Counted from the stretch's first letter, positions 17,335 through 26,641 are shown. The stretch: DNA of 64,000 bases from JADFQT01 sp965216025 (GCA_965216025.1 CBDCEX010000012.1:186001-250000), one strand, 5' to 3'. Program-made: numbers and translations. Notes: a model not told the origin generated them from the sequence alone.

Positions 17335-18690
17335 CTACTGGCGAATCGACCGCCCCCGAGGACGAGCCAAGGCCAGGACCTCTCCTATATGGGTTGCCTG
17401 GTCCAGATTCCAGAGCAGGTTCAACAGACGCTCAACCCGTGCTTTCGGGAGGGCATCGCCGGTCAAAACGCGGAACTTTTCCTCCAACTGAGCATCGGTT
17501 AGCGGATTCTCCGGCGCGCCGGTGGCGTAGGCTATTATTACCCGGTAAGAGATGCCGTCCCTTAGCGTCAAAGTCACTTCGGCGGCGTCCTCCGCCATTC
17601 CCGCGTCGATTGTCGCGTCGATGCGGTCCCTTAATGCCGCAACTGCCGGGTCGTGTACCCGGTCATCGGTATACTGGGCCGGGAAAGCGGCGCCATCAAT
17701 CAACCCCACCGCCATGCTGTGCTGGTAGGAAAACTTACCCTCCAGACCCAGCTGCGGGTTCGGCCGGTCAACCAGCTCCAAGACCAAGGGATGGACCCGG
17801 GCTGATATGCTTGCCACGGTTTCCGCGCTCACTCCCGGCTTGGCCCGGAGCTCTATCATGGCGTCGATCAATGGGTGAATCACCACGCCACAGGCGTAGG
17901 GTTTTAAACCGTTTTTCTGAAGCTCCCAATGTTCCCCCAGCCCGTCGGTGGCCCGATCCCAGTGACTTTCGGTAGAGAGCACCGCTCCAAACCCTCTCCG
18001 CCCCTCCAAAATGGTGGGAGAGGAGCTGAATCCTCCCTGGGCCAGCAAGGCCGCCAAAACTCCGCTCTGGGCGGACCGCCCTGGGTGGAAGGGCTTGGTC
18101 ATGGAGCCGAAAACTTCGCGGACACCGGAGGCCTGGGTTCCGGCTATGCCCATGGCCTGTATCATGTCCGGAGTATCCAGCCCCAGCAGACGGCCGGCGG
18201 CGATGGCCGAGCCGAACACACCGCAGGTGCCGGTTATGTGCCATCCTGCATCGTAGTGGTAGGGATGAACCGCCATACCGATCCGGCAGCAAACCTCCAT
18301 GCCTACAATGGATGCCACCAACGCCTCCATGCCGCTGGCGGCCATCTGCTCGCCCATCGCCAGGGCCGCCGGCAAAGTTGGCGAAGATGGATGAATCACG
18401 GTGGGGAAATGGGTGTCGTCGTAGTCCTCCAGGTGGCCCAGGTAGCCGTTGGCCAGGGCTGCATTCTGCAAGGTGGTGCGCGGCCCCACACCGGCGATAG
18501 ATGCGTGCCGTCCTCCGCCTTCTCTCTGAAAGACCTTCAGCAGAATGTCGAGGGAAGGATCCCGGGAAGCGTAAAGCGCCACCGCCAGGAAATTGATGAA
18601 ACACCGTTTTCCTTCATGCAGGATTTCCTGGGGTATGTCGGCGGCCGTGGCGGTAGCGCCGTAGCGGGCCAGGGTTTCCGTGGCTCCCAT
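17335..18690 (-). CDS. MmgE/PrpD family protein
   Basis: The 451-residue protein belongs to the family of 2-methylcitrate dehydratase, cis-aconitate decarboxylase and similar lyases. Family marks are the NGYLGHLEDYDDTHFPTVIH segment (about 80-99), HYDAGWHITGTCGVFG and the SMTKPFHPGRSAQSG stretch. ATG at 18690 is preceded by GGGGAAGG and is preferred over a longer frame reaching 18795, which would run through a terminator. The substrate is unknown. Confidence 0.9.
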   Translation of the reverse strand: MGATETLARYGATATAADIPQEILHEGKRCFINFLAVALYASRDPSLDILLKVFQREGGGRHASIAGVGPRTTLQNAALANGYLGHLEDYDDTHFPTVIHPSSPTLPAALAMGEQMAASGMEALVASIVGMEVCCRIGMAVHPYHYDAGWHITGTCGVFGSAIAAGRLLGLDTPDMIQAMGIAGTQASGVREVFGSMTKPFHPGRSAQSGVLAALLAQGGFSSSPTILEGRRGFGAVLSTESHWDRATDGLGEHWELQKNGLKPYACGVVIHPLIDAMIELRAKPGVSAETVASISARVHPLVLELVDRPNPQLGLEGKFSYQHSMAVGLIDGAAFPAQYTDDRVHDPAVAALRDRIDATIDAGMAEDAAEVTLTLRDGISYRVIIAYATGAPENPLTDAQLEEKFRVLTGDALPKARVERLLNLLWNLDQATHIGEVLALARPRGRSIRQ

Positions 18691-18742
18691 ATCCTTCCCC
18701 TCGTGTTGTGCGTGGATGTTAGGATTATACCGGGAATCGCCT

Positions 18743-18793
18743 AAAAACCAGCGATGCTCCGAGCGTTTTCCACGCCCGGAGCATCGTTTTTCC
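18743..18793 (-). terminator. Bidirectional-looking intrinsic terminator
   Basis: A 10-bp perfect stem (18752-18761 with 18777-18786, core CGATGCTCCG) is extended by a GCG/CGC pair and flanked by AAAAA on the left and TTTTT on the right. On the minus strand it lies just downstream of the dienelactone hydrolase gene and upstream of the PrpD gene, so it should end the first and separate it from the second. Confidence 0.8.
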
Positions 18794-18852
18794 ACTGAGA
18801 GCCCCGGCCGGGGCGGATCTGGCTCAGACTTCCGAGCCGTCGCTACTAAGGC

Positions 18853-19641
18853 TTAGTTGTCACCAACTCCAACGGCTTCCCGGGCGGCGGTGGTACCCGC
18901 GGCCAGATACTTTCCGTACCACTTGAACACCTCCTGCCAGCCTTCCGTCGCAGCCTCCTGCCGGTAGCTGGGACGGTCGACGGCGAAGAAGCCGTGGCCC
19001 GCGTTATCGTAGCGGTGGAACTCGTACGTCTTGTTGAGGCGCTTGAGCTCGGCTTCGGTCTGGTCCACATCTGCCGGCGAGGGTCTGGCGTCGTCATTGC
19101 CGAAAAGGCCCAGTATGGGGCAGCTCATGTCGGCGGTGAAGTCGATGGGGGCCACCGGCTGCCTCGGGGTAAGCTCGTCGCCCGTGGCCGTGACGCCGCC
19201 ACCCCAGCAGTCCACCGCGGCGTCGAATCCGGACAGCCGACAGGCTACCAGGTAGGTCTGGCGTCCACCGGAGCAGAAACCGATAACTCCGACTTTGCCA
19301 TTGTGGTAGGGCAACGACCGCAGGTATGCGTTGGCGGCGGCCAGGTCTCCCAAGGTGCGGTCATCGGGCATTCCACCGGCGTCCCGCACGCTGACACTGT
19401 TGTCCGTCGGGTTGCCCTTGCCCTCTCTGAAGTGCAGGTTGGGGGAAATGCAGGCGTAGCCGTGGTAAGCAAACTTTCGGGCCATCTCTTTGGAGGCTTC
19501 ATCCCAGCCAGGCATGTGGTGGATCAGCACGACGCCGGGATGGGGTCCGGGGCCGAGCGGCCGAGCCAGATAGGCATCTATCTGATCGCCGTTATGTCCG
19601 TTGATGTAGACCGTTTCTGCGATTAAACCTTCGTAGCTCAT
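18853..19641 (-). CDS. Dienelactone hydrolase family protein
   Basis: The 262-residue alpha/beta hydrolase has a Cys-Asp-His type triad: Cys123 in GVIGFCSGGR, an Asp at 182-183 in FGNDDARPS and His215 in NAGHGFF. In the classical enzyme this triad opens dienelactones from chlorocatechol breakdown; the substrate here is not known. ATG at 19641 follows GAGGAGG with eight bases spacing. It is transcribed alone, ending at the terminator at 18743-18793. Confidence 0.92.
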   Translation of the reverse strand: MSYEGLIAETVYINGHNGDQIDAYLARPLGPGPHPGVVLIHHMPGWDEASKEMARKFAYHGYACISPNLHFREGKGNPTDNSVSVRDAGGMPDDRTLGDLAAANAYLRSLPYHNGKVGVIGFCSGGRQTYLVACRLSGFDAAVDCWGGGVTATGDELTPRQPVAPIDFTADMSCPILGLFGNDDARPSPADVDQTEAELKRLNKTYEFHRYDNAGHGFFAVDRPSYRQEAATEGWQEVFKWYGKYLAAGTTAAREAVGVGDN

Positions 19642-19793
19642 GCTCAGTATCCTCCTCGATTTGCTGCCGGGTGCTTCACACCGCGAATGGAACCACTGCG
19701 GTCTGATTGGACGCAGATTACTACTAGCGGACATAGCTGTCAAATGGTTGGCGGCCCAGGGAAAGGGGGCTGGTGTATTCCGACCTGGGAGAG

Positions 19794-20084
19794 TTACCGG
19801 GGCGACTGTAGCAGTTGGATATGTTTTTCCTTGGGTCGAGTTCTGGCCAGGTCATAGTTGGTCTGAAGGTTAATCCAGAACTCGGGGGTGGTGCCAAAAG
19901 CCTGACTGAACAACCAGGCGGTCTCCGGAGTGATTCCGCGCTTGCCGCGAACGATTTCATTGACCCTTTGAACCGGCACTCCCAAATGTTCTGCCAGTGC
20001 CACCTGAGTAAGCCCCATAGGAATCAAGAACTCCCCAGATAGAATTTCGCCGGGCTGAGTTGGTAGCCGATTAACCGGTATCAT
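19794..20084 (-). CDS. higA: HigA-type antitoxin
   Basis: The protein of 96 residues is an HTH antitoxin of the HigA / VapI kind. It begins MIPVNRLPTQPGEIL, has the helix-turn-helix GLTQVALAEHLGVPVQRVNEIVRGKR and the family end TPEFWINLQTNYDL. The ATG at 20084 is preferred; a GTG at 20093 is the alternative. It lies just after the toxin gene, which is frameshifted, so the antitoxin may persist alone as a repressor of this locus. Confidence 0.9.
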   Translation of the reverse strand: MIPVNRLPTQPGEILSGEFLIPMGLTQVALAEHLGVPVQRVNEIVRGKRGITPETAWLFSQAFGTTPEFWINLQTNYDLARTRPKEKHIQLLQSPR

Positions 20085-20113
20085 ATGCTCCACCTTTTCT
20101 GTTAGAGGAATAA

Positions 20114-20404
20114 TTAATGATAGTCAATTAAGGACACTTCTTGGGCATCACGCCCGCTCCATCGGAAGATGATTCGCCATTGGTCGTTAACTCTAAATGG
20201 TGTAAAATCCTGCCAAGTCCCCGCCCAAGTTCTCTAACCGGTTCCCCGGCGGGCTTCGCAAATCCTGAATTTGGTATGCTGCATTCAGGATGTCCAGTTT
20301 TCTCAAAACCTGCCTGCGGATGTCGTTGGGAATTTCCTAACTCGGCTGGTTGGCCTCCCGTGAAAAAGATCCTCGGTCGCTCGGTCCCCAAAGGAATCGA
20401 TCAC
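20114..20404 (-). pseudogene. higB: HigB-type toxin gene with two compensating frameshifts
   Basis: From the GTG at 20404 (GGAG seven bases upstream) the frame reads IDSFGDRATEDLFHGRPTSR, a HigB N-terminus. A base is missing in the G-run at 20328-20330, after which the next frame reads NDIRRQVLRKLDILNAA and PPGNRLENLGGDLAGFYTI. An extra base in the A-run at 20195-20197 shifts again to RVNDQWRIIFRWSGRDAQ and the terminal LIDYH. All parts of the RelE-fold RNase are present but not in one frame. The order higB-higA and the 20-30 base gap are normal. It could be true decay or sequencing error in homopolymers. Confidence 0.85.
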
Positions 20405-20599
20405 CCTGTTTCTCCATTAACCTTCCCTCTAATTCTCAACTCGAGACTTGCTACTAGCTGATTATACATGACAACTCGGTTACCGTGAATACCAGCTCAA
20501 CCGGAGAATTCCCAGTCAGTAGCTTTTCCGGACGGGTGGAGCTATCATACCCCTATACCAGAGACAGGCTGGGATTCTTAACGAGATGAGGAGGTAGCT

Positions 20600-21583
20600 A
20601 TGGCCAAGGACTATACGATCTGCATAGGTAGCGTCGGCGGAGGTCTCTCTTGCAGTCCCGATGCCGGAGAGACCTGGAATCGCATCAGGACCCCCCTTCC
20701 CTCGGAGTGCAACGTGCGGGCATTGCATGTTTACCCGGACGGCTCCCAGCGCATATTGGCCGGTACCGACAGCGGCATCTTCCGCAGCGAGGACAATGGC
20801 TCTACCTGGCAGCGCCTGGAATCCCCTATGGAGAGTACTCAGATCTGGTCGGTAACCGTCGACGCGGGAGACACCGACACCATTTTCGCCGGAACCAGGC
20901 CCAACGCCTTCCGCTCCAGAGACGGGGGCAAGTCATGGGATGAGCTCTCCATGGGCGTAGACATGAACTGCCCGGTCGGCACTCCCCGCACCACCAACGT
21001 GATAGTGGATCCACGGGACCACCGCACCATATGGGCAGGCATTGAGGTAGACGGCGTCTACAAGAGTCTGGATGGTGGCGACAACTGGCTGAAGCTGCCC
21101 GAATTGGGCCCCGACCCCTTCCACGGTGACATCCACGGGATGGCTGTCAGCCCTGGCAGCACCACCTCGGTTTACTGCACCACTCCCTTCGGCATTTCCA
21201 CCAGCACCGATGAGGGGGAAAGCTGGGATCTGCACGAATTTCCCAAGTTCCATGAAGGGGATACCCGTTCCTACTGCCGCGGCATGATAGTCAAGCCCAA
21301 TGACCCCAATACACTGTTCGTGGGCAACGGCGATTTCATTCCCGGGGTAACCGGCGCCATTAGACGCAGCAAGGACGCGGGCAAGACCTGGGAGTCCGTT
21401 AATCTGCCGGTCGAGCCGAATTCGGTGGTTTATTGGCTGGCCTCTCATCCGGAGACACCCGACGTGGTTGTGGCCGGCAGCCTGTACGGCTACGTGTATG
21501 TCAGCAACGACGGAGGCGATACCTGGAACAAGCTGAAGAAGGAGTTTGGGGAAATCCGCAGCGTAGCCGTTAGCCCCAACTAG
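20600..21583 (+). CDS. Asp-box (BNR/sialidase-like) beta-propeller protein
   Basis: The 327-residue protein has at least five Asp-box turns of the form S-x-D-x-G-x-T/S-W: SPDAGETW, SEDNGSTW, SRDGGKSW, SLDGGDNW, STDEGESW, SKDAGKTW and SNDGGDTW. These mark the blades of a propeller as in sialidases and Ycf48/HCF136-like proteins. No signal peptide is seen, so it appears cytoplasmic. Catalytic sialidase residues are not recognisable; a binding or scaffold role is as likely. The ATG follows GAGGAGGT. Confidence 0.85.
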   Translation: MAKDYTICIGSVGGGLSCSPDAGETWNRIRTPLPSECNVRALHVYPDGSQRILAGTDSGIFRSEDNGSTWQRLESPMESTQIWSVTVDAGDTDTIFAGTRPNAFRSRDGGKSWDELSMGVDMNCPVGTPRTTNVIVDPRDHRTIWAGIEVDGVYKSLDGGDNWLKLPELGPDPFHGDIHGMAVSPGSTTSVYCTTPFGISTSTDEGESWDLHEFPKFHEGDTRSYCRGMIVKPNDPNTLFVGNGDFIPGVTGAIRRSKDAGKTWESVNLPVEPNSVVYWLASHPETPDVVVAGSLYGYVYVSNDGGDTWNKLKKEFGEIRSVAVSPN

Positions 21584-21635
21584 CCCCAACCCCAATCCCT
21601 GAACCCACAGCCAATTTCGGTTGGAGGACCACCAC

Positions 21636-21675
21636 ATCCCCCCAGTCCCCCTTTTACAGGGGGGAAATCCCCCCA
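21636..21675. repeat. Family D palindromic repeat
   Basis: The arms CCCCCAGTCCCCCTTTTACAGG and GGGGGAAATCC form the C-rich/G-rich palindrome seen at 5147-5193 and elsewhere. It sits directly next to a family B repeat. Confidence 0.6.
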
Positions 21676-21679
21676 GGGT

Positions 21680-21776
21680 GATTGCGAGCCGTTAGGCTGC
21701 TTTCAGGATAAACTCCGGGAAGCGATCTCTCCTTACTCTCATGAGATTGCTTCGGGCTTGCGGCCCTCGCGATGAC
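21680..21776. repeat. Family B palindromic repeat
   Basis: The ends read GATTGCGAGCC and GGCCCTCGCGATGACAATC, matching the family B ends at 306-400 and 58551-58650, with an internal GAGATTGCTTCGGG palindrome half. Confidence 0.7.
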
Positions 21777-21839
21777 AATCGAAAGACCCTGGGTCGGGCA
21801 CAGGACCAACGCATTCGGGTAACCACCGGGAGGTATTCG

Positions 21840-23516
21840 ATGCCAGCTAGGACCGGTGAGCAATACTTGGCGGGGTTGCGTGAGCGCTCCGCCGAAGTGT
21901 ACCTGCTGGGTCAGCGGGTGCCGGACGTTACCGCGCACCCCGACCTGCGTAATGGCGCTGGTAGCATTGCTCATCTTCTGGACTTGCAGCACCAGCCGGA
22001 GTTGCGGGATGAGATGACCTATACCTCGCCCAGCAGCGGCGACAGGGTTGGGTTGTCCCATATCATGCCTAGGACCGGTGAGCAGTACTTGGCGGGGTTG
22101 CGTGAGCGCTCCGCCGAAGTGTACCTGCTGGGTCAGCGGGTGCCGGACGTTACCGCGCACCCCGACCTGCGTAATGGCGCTGGCAGCATTGCTCATCTTC
22201 TGGACTTGCAGCACCAGCCGGAGTTGCGGGATGAGATGACCTATACCTCACCCAGCAGCGGCGACAGGGTGGGGTTGTCCCATATCATGCCCCGAAGTTT
22301 GGAGGATCTGGAGCGCCGCCGTATCATGATGTCCCACTGGGCCCGCGCCAGCTGCGGCATGATGGGACGGACTCCGGATTTCCTCAATTGCGCAGTCATG
22401 TCGATGGCCTCCGCCAGCGATTACTGCGGGCAAAACCGCCCCGAATTCAAGCAAAACATCGAGCGTTACTACGAGTATGTCCGGGAGAACGACCTGGTTC
22501 TAACCCACACCCTGGTTAATCTCCAGCGTAGCCGCTCGCCCGGAGCCACCCCCTTGGAAGACCGCACCGATGTGGCGCTGGCTGTGGTCAAGGAAAAGGA
22601 TAACGGGCTGGTGGTCAAGGGGGCTCGGGTGCTGGCCACGCTGGGCCCCTTGGCGGATGAAATCGCCGTCTATCCGGCGCGCAGCCATCGCATCGCCGCC
22701 GGATCCGAGGGGCGCTACGCCTTTGGGTTTGCCATCCCCTGCAACACGCCAGGCCTGAAAATGCTCTGTCGGGAGAGCTTCGATCTGGGCCGCTCCCACT
22801 TCGACCATCCCCTGGGTTCCCGCTTTGAGGAGATGGACGCGGTGGTCTTCTTCGATGACGTACTTGTGCCCTGGGAGAGGATCTTTCTCTACGGCGACGT
22901 AGAGATGTGCAACAACTGGGCGGGTAAGACCCACCGCAACTCCCACACCGGACACCAGGTGGTGACCAAGAACGTGGTCAAATGCGAATTTATGCTGGGG
23001 CTGGCCAACCTGATGGTCCAGACTCTGGGTTCGGGTCAAATACCTCAAGTGCAGCAGCTGATGGCGGAAATCATCGAAGACCTGGAAATTACCAAAGCCT
23101 GTCTCCGCGCCTCCGAAGCCGACGCCGTGGTTGATGAATGGGGAGTAATGTGTCCGTCCTATACCCCGCTGCTGGTGGCCCGTAAGCAGTTTATTGAGAT
23201 GTATCCGAGGATGGCGGAAATTTTGCATCTTTTGGGCTCCAGCAGCCTGATGGCCCTGCCCTCGGAAGCGGACATGAACGGGCCGCTGGCCCCGCAAATT
23301 CAACAATATCTGGAGACGGATACCGCCACTGCCGAAGAGCGGGTGCGGCTGTTTCACCTGGCCTGGGATACCTGCTGCAGCTCCTTTAGCGCCCGGCAGG
23401 TCCTTTATGAACGTTACTTTGGCGGTGACGCGATGCGAAACGCCCTGATGCTTGATAGTCTTTACGACAAGGAGCCGATGACGGCCTGGGTGCGGGAGTT
23501 CCTGGAGCAGGAGTAG
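21840..23516 (+). CDS. 4-hydroxyphenylacetate 3-hydroxylase family flavoprotein with internal duplication
   Basis: The 558-residue protein belongs to the HpaB-type FADH2-dependent monooxygenases, which take reduced flavin from a separate reductase. The family segments ARASCGMMGRTPDFLN, THTLVNLQRSR and FDDVLVPWERIF are present. Its first 150 residues contain two nearly identical 74-residue copies (RTGEQYLAGLRERSAEV...HIMP) caused by a 222-bp in-frame duplication. Without one copy the length would be about 484, normal for the family. The ATG follows GGGAGGT by six bases. Confidence 0.9.
   Translation: MPARTGEQYLAGLRERSAEVYLLGQRVPDVTAHPDLRNGAGSIAHLLDLQHQPELRDEMTYTSPSSGDRVGLSHIMPRTGEQYLAGLRERSAEVYLLGQRVPDVTAHPDLRNGAGSIAHLLDLQHQPELRDEMTYTSPSSGDRVGLSHIMPRSLEDLERRRIMMSHWARASCGMMGRTPDFLNCAVMSMASASDYCGQNRPEFKQNIERYYEYVRENDLVLTHTLVNLQRSRSPGATPLEDRTDVALAVVKEKDNGLVVKGARVLATLGPLADEIAVYPARSHRIAAGSEGRYAFGFAIPCNTPGLKMLCRESFDLGRSHFDHPLGSRFEEMDAVVFFDDVLVPWERIFLYGDVEMCNNWAGKTHRNSHTGHQVVTKNVVKCEFMLGLANLMVQTLGSGQIPQVQQLMAEIIEDLEITKACLRASEADAVVDEWGVMCPSYTPLLVARKQFIEMYPRMAEILHLLGSSSLMALPSEADMNGPLAPQIQQYLETDTATAEERVRLFHLAWDTCCSSFSARQVLYERYFGGDAMRNALMLDSLYDKEPMTAWVREFLEQE
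21847..22290 (+). repeat. 222-bp in-frame tandem duplication inside the HpaB-type gene
   Basis: Unit 1 is 21847-22068 and unit 2 is 22069-22290. By eye they differ at only a handful of bases, for example GAGCAATAC against GAGCAGTAC. The period is exactly 74 codons, so the frame is preserved. High identity implies a recent event or an assembly artefact. Confidence 0.92.
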
Positions 23517-23542
23517 CGGCGGCTTGGCGATTCGAAGATGAG

Positions 23543-24346
23543 ATGCGGCTGTTGGTAAATGTAGCGGAAATTTACACCGCGCCGGTTAAGTCCTTGGCCG
23601 TGCAGCGGCGAGAGGCGGTGCAGGTGGGACCCCAGGGGATTCCGGAGGACCGGCGTTTCTACCTGATCGATCAGCGGGGGCGGCTGCTCACCCAGCGGGA
23701 AATGGGGAAGTTGACCCAGATCAAGGCCAACTACGACGTCGCATCCGGCCAATTGGATTTGGACTTTCCCAACGGTCCAGCGTTGTCAGCGAAGGTGGAG
23801 TTGGGGCAAGCTGTCACCACCCGCATTTGGGGTAGACAAGTCGCTGGCAATGTGCTGCGGGGCAGCTGGGACACGGCCTTGTCCCAGTTCTGTGGCGAAC
23901 CGGTAAAGCTGGCGGCGTCAGCGAATCCCGGCCAGTGCTACGACGAATTCCCCGTCTCCCTGCTGTCCCGGGCCTCGCTGCAAAGGCTGGAGCAACAGGC
24001 CGGAATACTGGGCGCCAAACCGGGCAAAAGCCCGGGCAACCTCGACGTTTGCCGCTTTCGCCCCACCTTCCTGCTGGAGCATTGTGAGCCCCATGAAGAG
24101 GACTCCTGGATCGGGCGCACCCTGCGCATTGGGAAGGAATTGGAAATCCAGATTGTTAGCCAGGACCCTCGATGTGCTATCATCACCCAGAATCCGGCTA
24201 CCGGTGAGCGGGACGTGGACGCCTTGGGCCTGATCCGGAGCTATCGGCCAGAGTCTTCCGCCACCTATTTCGGCGTGTACGCGGTGGTGTTACACCCCGG
24301 AGCCGTGGTGGTGGGCGACGATATTAGGCTGTTAGGACCGGGCTAA
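23543..24346 (+). CDS. MOSC domain-containing protein
   Basis: The 267-residue protein has an N-terminal MOSC beta-barrel (IYTAPVKSLAVQRREAV, residues 10-26, with the GIPEDRRFYLID turn) and a C-terminal MOSC domain containing the conserved cysteine in QDPRCAIITQNP. MOSC proteins, such as mARC and YcbX, bind molybdenum cofactor and reduce N-hydroxylated compounds or carry sulfur. It starts 26 bases after the HpaB-type gene and is probably cotranscribed. An 11-bp tandem repeat (ACCGGGCTAAC) spans its stop codon. Confidence 0.88.
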   Translation: MRLLVNVAEIYTAPVKSLAVQRREAVQVGPQGIPEDRRFYLIDQRGRLLTQREMGKLTQIKANYDVASGQLDLDFPNGPALSAKVELGQAVTTRIWGRQVAGNVLRGSWDTALSQFCGEPVKLAASANPGQCYDEFPVSLLSRASLQRLEQQAGILGAKPGKSPGNLDVCRFRPTFLLEHCEPHEEDSWIGRTLRIGKELEIQIVSQDPRCAIITQNPATGERDVDALGLIRSYRPESSATYFGVYAVVLHPGAVVVGDDIRLLGPG

Positions 24347-24406
24347 CACCGGGCTAACACTAGGGGTGGGCTGAAACACAAACCTGATGTCTAGAGGAGG
24401 CTTAGA

Positions 24407-25336
24407 ATGAAGCTGGTATTTTTTGATGATTTCAAGCTGGGTGTGGTCAAGGATGGGGCCGTGGTCGACATATCCGACGCCGTTAGCTCCATTCCTCACC
24501 AGGAACCCAGCGAGCTGATCAACCGGCTAATCGCGGGCTTCTCGGAGCATAAGCAGAAGCTGACCGAGGTGGTCAACGAGAGAAACGGTGTGCCGGTGGC
24601 TCAGGTGAAGCTCCGGTCTCCCATGCCCAAGCCCTTCAATATAGTGGCGATGGCTGTCAATTACATGGAGGACGGCACCCGGGCCGAGCCGGCTCCGATC
24701 AACGCCTTCCACAAATCCCCCAACTCCGTGATTGGCGATGGCGACACCCTGGTCCTGCCCGATATTCCAGCTACGATATTCGAGGGCGAAGCAGAGATGG
24801 CCCTGGTCATTGGAAAGCGGGCCGAGCAGGTTAAGGCCGAGGACGCTTACGACTATGTCTTCGGCTACCTCAACTTCATCGACGGGTCGGCCCGGGGCTT
24901 GCAAGACGGGGGCAACACCTTCTATCAGATGAAGTCTCGAGAGACCTTCGCCCCCATGGGGCCCTGGTTGGTCACCGCCGACGAAATATCCGACCCGCTG
25001 AATCTACAGGTCCGGCTTTGGGTCAACGGCGAGCTAAAGCAGAATTACAACACCAGCGACATGGCGCATAAAATTCCCCGTTGCATCGAGTGGGCCAGTT
25101 CGATGCATACCCTGGAGCCGGGGGACGTTATCGCTCTCGGCACCAACCATCGGGGGCTGAGCGCCCTGATGGACGGGGACCTGGTTGAACTGGAGGTCGA
25201 GGGACTGGGCCGGCTGCACCTCAATGTTCGGGACGACCTGAACCGCACCTGGGCCAGGGAAACCCGGTTGGATCGCATGGAAAAGGGCCTGGAGGGAACC
25301 ACGCCCCAGCTTACCGGAAAGTACGCCAAGACCTGA
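24407..25336 (+). CDS. Fumarylacetoacetate hydrolase family protein
   Basis: The 309-residue protein has the FAH catalytic fold, with metal ligands in FEGEAEMALVIG (Glu128, Glu130) and FIDGSARG (Asp159). Members hydrolyse or decarboxylate acylpyruvates and similar ring-cleavage products. The position after an HpaB-type hydroxylase and before an LLM oxidoreductase suggests a role in breakdown of an aromatic or cyclic compound, by inference. GGAGG lies seven bases before the ATG. Confidence 0.9.
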   Translation: MKLVFFDDFKLGVVKDGAVVDISDAVSSIPHQEPSELINRLIAGFSEHKQKLTEVVNERNGVPVAQVKLRSPMPKPFNIVAMAVNYMEDGTRAEPAPINAFHKSPNSVIGDGDTLVLPDIPATIFEGEAEMALVIGKRAEQVKAEDAYDYVFGYLNFIDGSARGLQDGGNTFYQMKSRETFAPMGPWLVTADEISDPLNLQVRLWVNGELKQNYNTSDMAHKIPRCIEWASSMHTLEPGDVIALGTNHRGLSALMDGDLVELEVEGLGRLHLNVRDDLNRTWARETRLDRMEKGLEGTTPQLTGKYAKT

Positions 25337-25399
25337 CCGGCAAGCATCCTATCAGGAAGGCAGAATCGGAATGGAAAATCAGAGCAGGAGAAGCGAATC

Positions 25400-26536
25400 A
25401 TGAAATTTGGGATGTTCTACGAGATTCAGGTACCCAGGCCCGCGACTCCGGAGGCCGAGCACCAGCGAATTAGGGAAATAATCGATCAGGTCGTGCTGGC
25501 CGAGGAAATGGGCTTCGAGCACGTTTGGTTTGTGGAGCACCACTTCCTCACCGAATGGGCCCACTGCAGCGCGAACGAGGTGATGCTTGCTGCCATTAGC
25601 CAGCACACCACCAACATGCGGCTGGGCTTCGGCGTGGTGCTGCTGCCGGTGCATCATCCGCTGCACGTGGCGGTGAAGACGGCGACGCTGGACGTGCTCA
25701 GCGGTGGTCGTGTCGACGTGGGAGTGGGCCGCTCCGGCAACCCCTACCAGCTGACTCCCTTCGGAGTAAACCTGGAGGATACCAAGGGAATCTGGGAAGA
25801 ATCGCTCCAGATGATACCGAATATCTGGACCCAAGAAATCTACTCTCACGAGGGTAAGTACTTCAACGTGCCGGAACGGGAGGTAATCCCCAAACCATTC
25901 CAAAAGCCCCATCCGCCGCTGTGGTCGGCCTGCAGCCAGGACGACACCTTCCAGCGGGCCGGGGAGCTGGGCATCGGTTGCCTTTGTAACGTGCTGGGCC
26001 AATACGACGCCGTGGAAAAGCGCATTGGCGTTTACAAAGAAGCATTGAAAACTGCCCAGCCGGTGGGTAAGTTCATCAACGACAAAGTGGTGGTATCCAG
26101 CATCGGCTTTTGCAACGAGGACAAAAAGGTTTGTCAGGAGCGAGGCGCCGAACTGGCTGCCTGGAACATAAACATTCGCCTGCGCAATTACGAGCGGGGG
26201 TGGAGTGGCGTTGATACCAGTAATGTGCCGGACGACTACAAGCACCACGTCCGGAGGTTCGAATGGGACCCGCAGATGAGAAAAGGGACCTCTCCGGAGG
26301 AGGTGCTTAACACCGGCCGTTTCTGCGTGGGGACGCCCGATGACTGTATCGAGGTTATTGAGAACTACGAGCGAATCGGCGCCGACGAGATCATGCCCAT
26401 ATTCCAAGCCGGGCCTGCCACCGATGCGGAGGTCAAAAATTCTCTCCGGCTATTCGGGAAATACGTGATTCCCCACTTTAAGGAGAAGGAGAAGCGGGCC
26501 CAAACCGCCGGCGCTGCGTCGGCCGACAACGACTGA
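25400..26536 (+). CDS. LLM-class flavin-dependent oxidoreductase 2
   Basis: The 378-residue luciferase-like protein shows EMGFEHVWFVEHHFL (36-50), the alkanal-monooxygenase type region RLGFGVVLLPVHHPL and the VLSGGRVDVGVGRSG segment. The C-terminus (about 355-378) is a charged, Ala-rich tail. It ends the HpaB-MOSC-FAH-LLM gene group, which terminates at the strong hairpin at 26597-26641. The reductase partner for HpaB could be such a flavin enzyme, but this is not shown. Confidence 0.9.
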   Translation: MKFGMFYEIQVPRPATPEAEHQRIREIIDQVVLAEEMGFEHVWFVEHHFLTEWAHCSANEVMLAAISQHTTNMRLGFGVVLLPVHHPLHVAVKTATLDVLSGGRVDVGVGRSGNPYQLTPFGVNLEDTKGIWEESLQMIPNIWTQEIYSHEGKYFNVPEREVIPKPFQKPHPPLWSACSQDDTFQRAGELGIGCLCNVLGQYDAVEKRIGVYKEALKTAQPVGKFINDKVVVSSIGFCNEDKKVCQERGAELAAWNINIRLRNYERGWSGVDTSNVPDDYKHHVRRFEWDPQMRKGTSPEEVLNTGRFCVGTPDDCIEVIENYERIGADEIMPIFQAGPATDAEVKNSLRLFGKYVIPHFKEKEKRAQTAGAASADND

Positions 26537-26596
26537 GTGCCGGCTCATGGAGCCTGGGAACCGGTTTCTTTAATAGGACCGGCGTCCAGGAGGCAA

Positions 26597-26641
26597 TAAA
26601 AAAAGTCCCGCCTTTCTAAAAAAGAGGCGGGACTTTTTTTA
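26597..26641. terminator. Strong bidirectional intrinsic terminator
   Basis: A perfect stem AGTCCCGCCT / AGGCGGGACT with an 11-base loop is flanked by a run of A on the left and a run of T on the right. It ends the LLM oxidoreductase transcript on the plus strand and can also stop the converging small gene on the minus strand. Confidence 0.92.

Noticed and set aside
20128..20391. Minus-strand 87-codon frame in the HigB region
   Set aside because: It is out of frame with the recognisable HigB pieces, which spread over the other two frames and include the true start and the LIDYH end.
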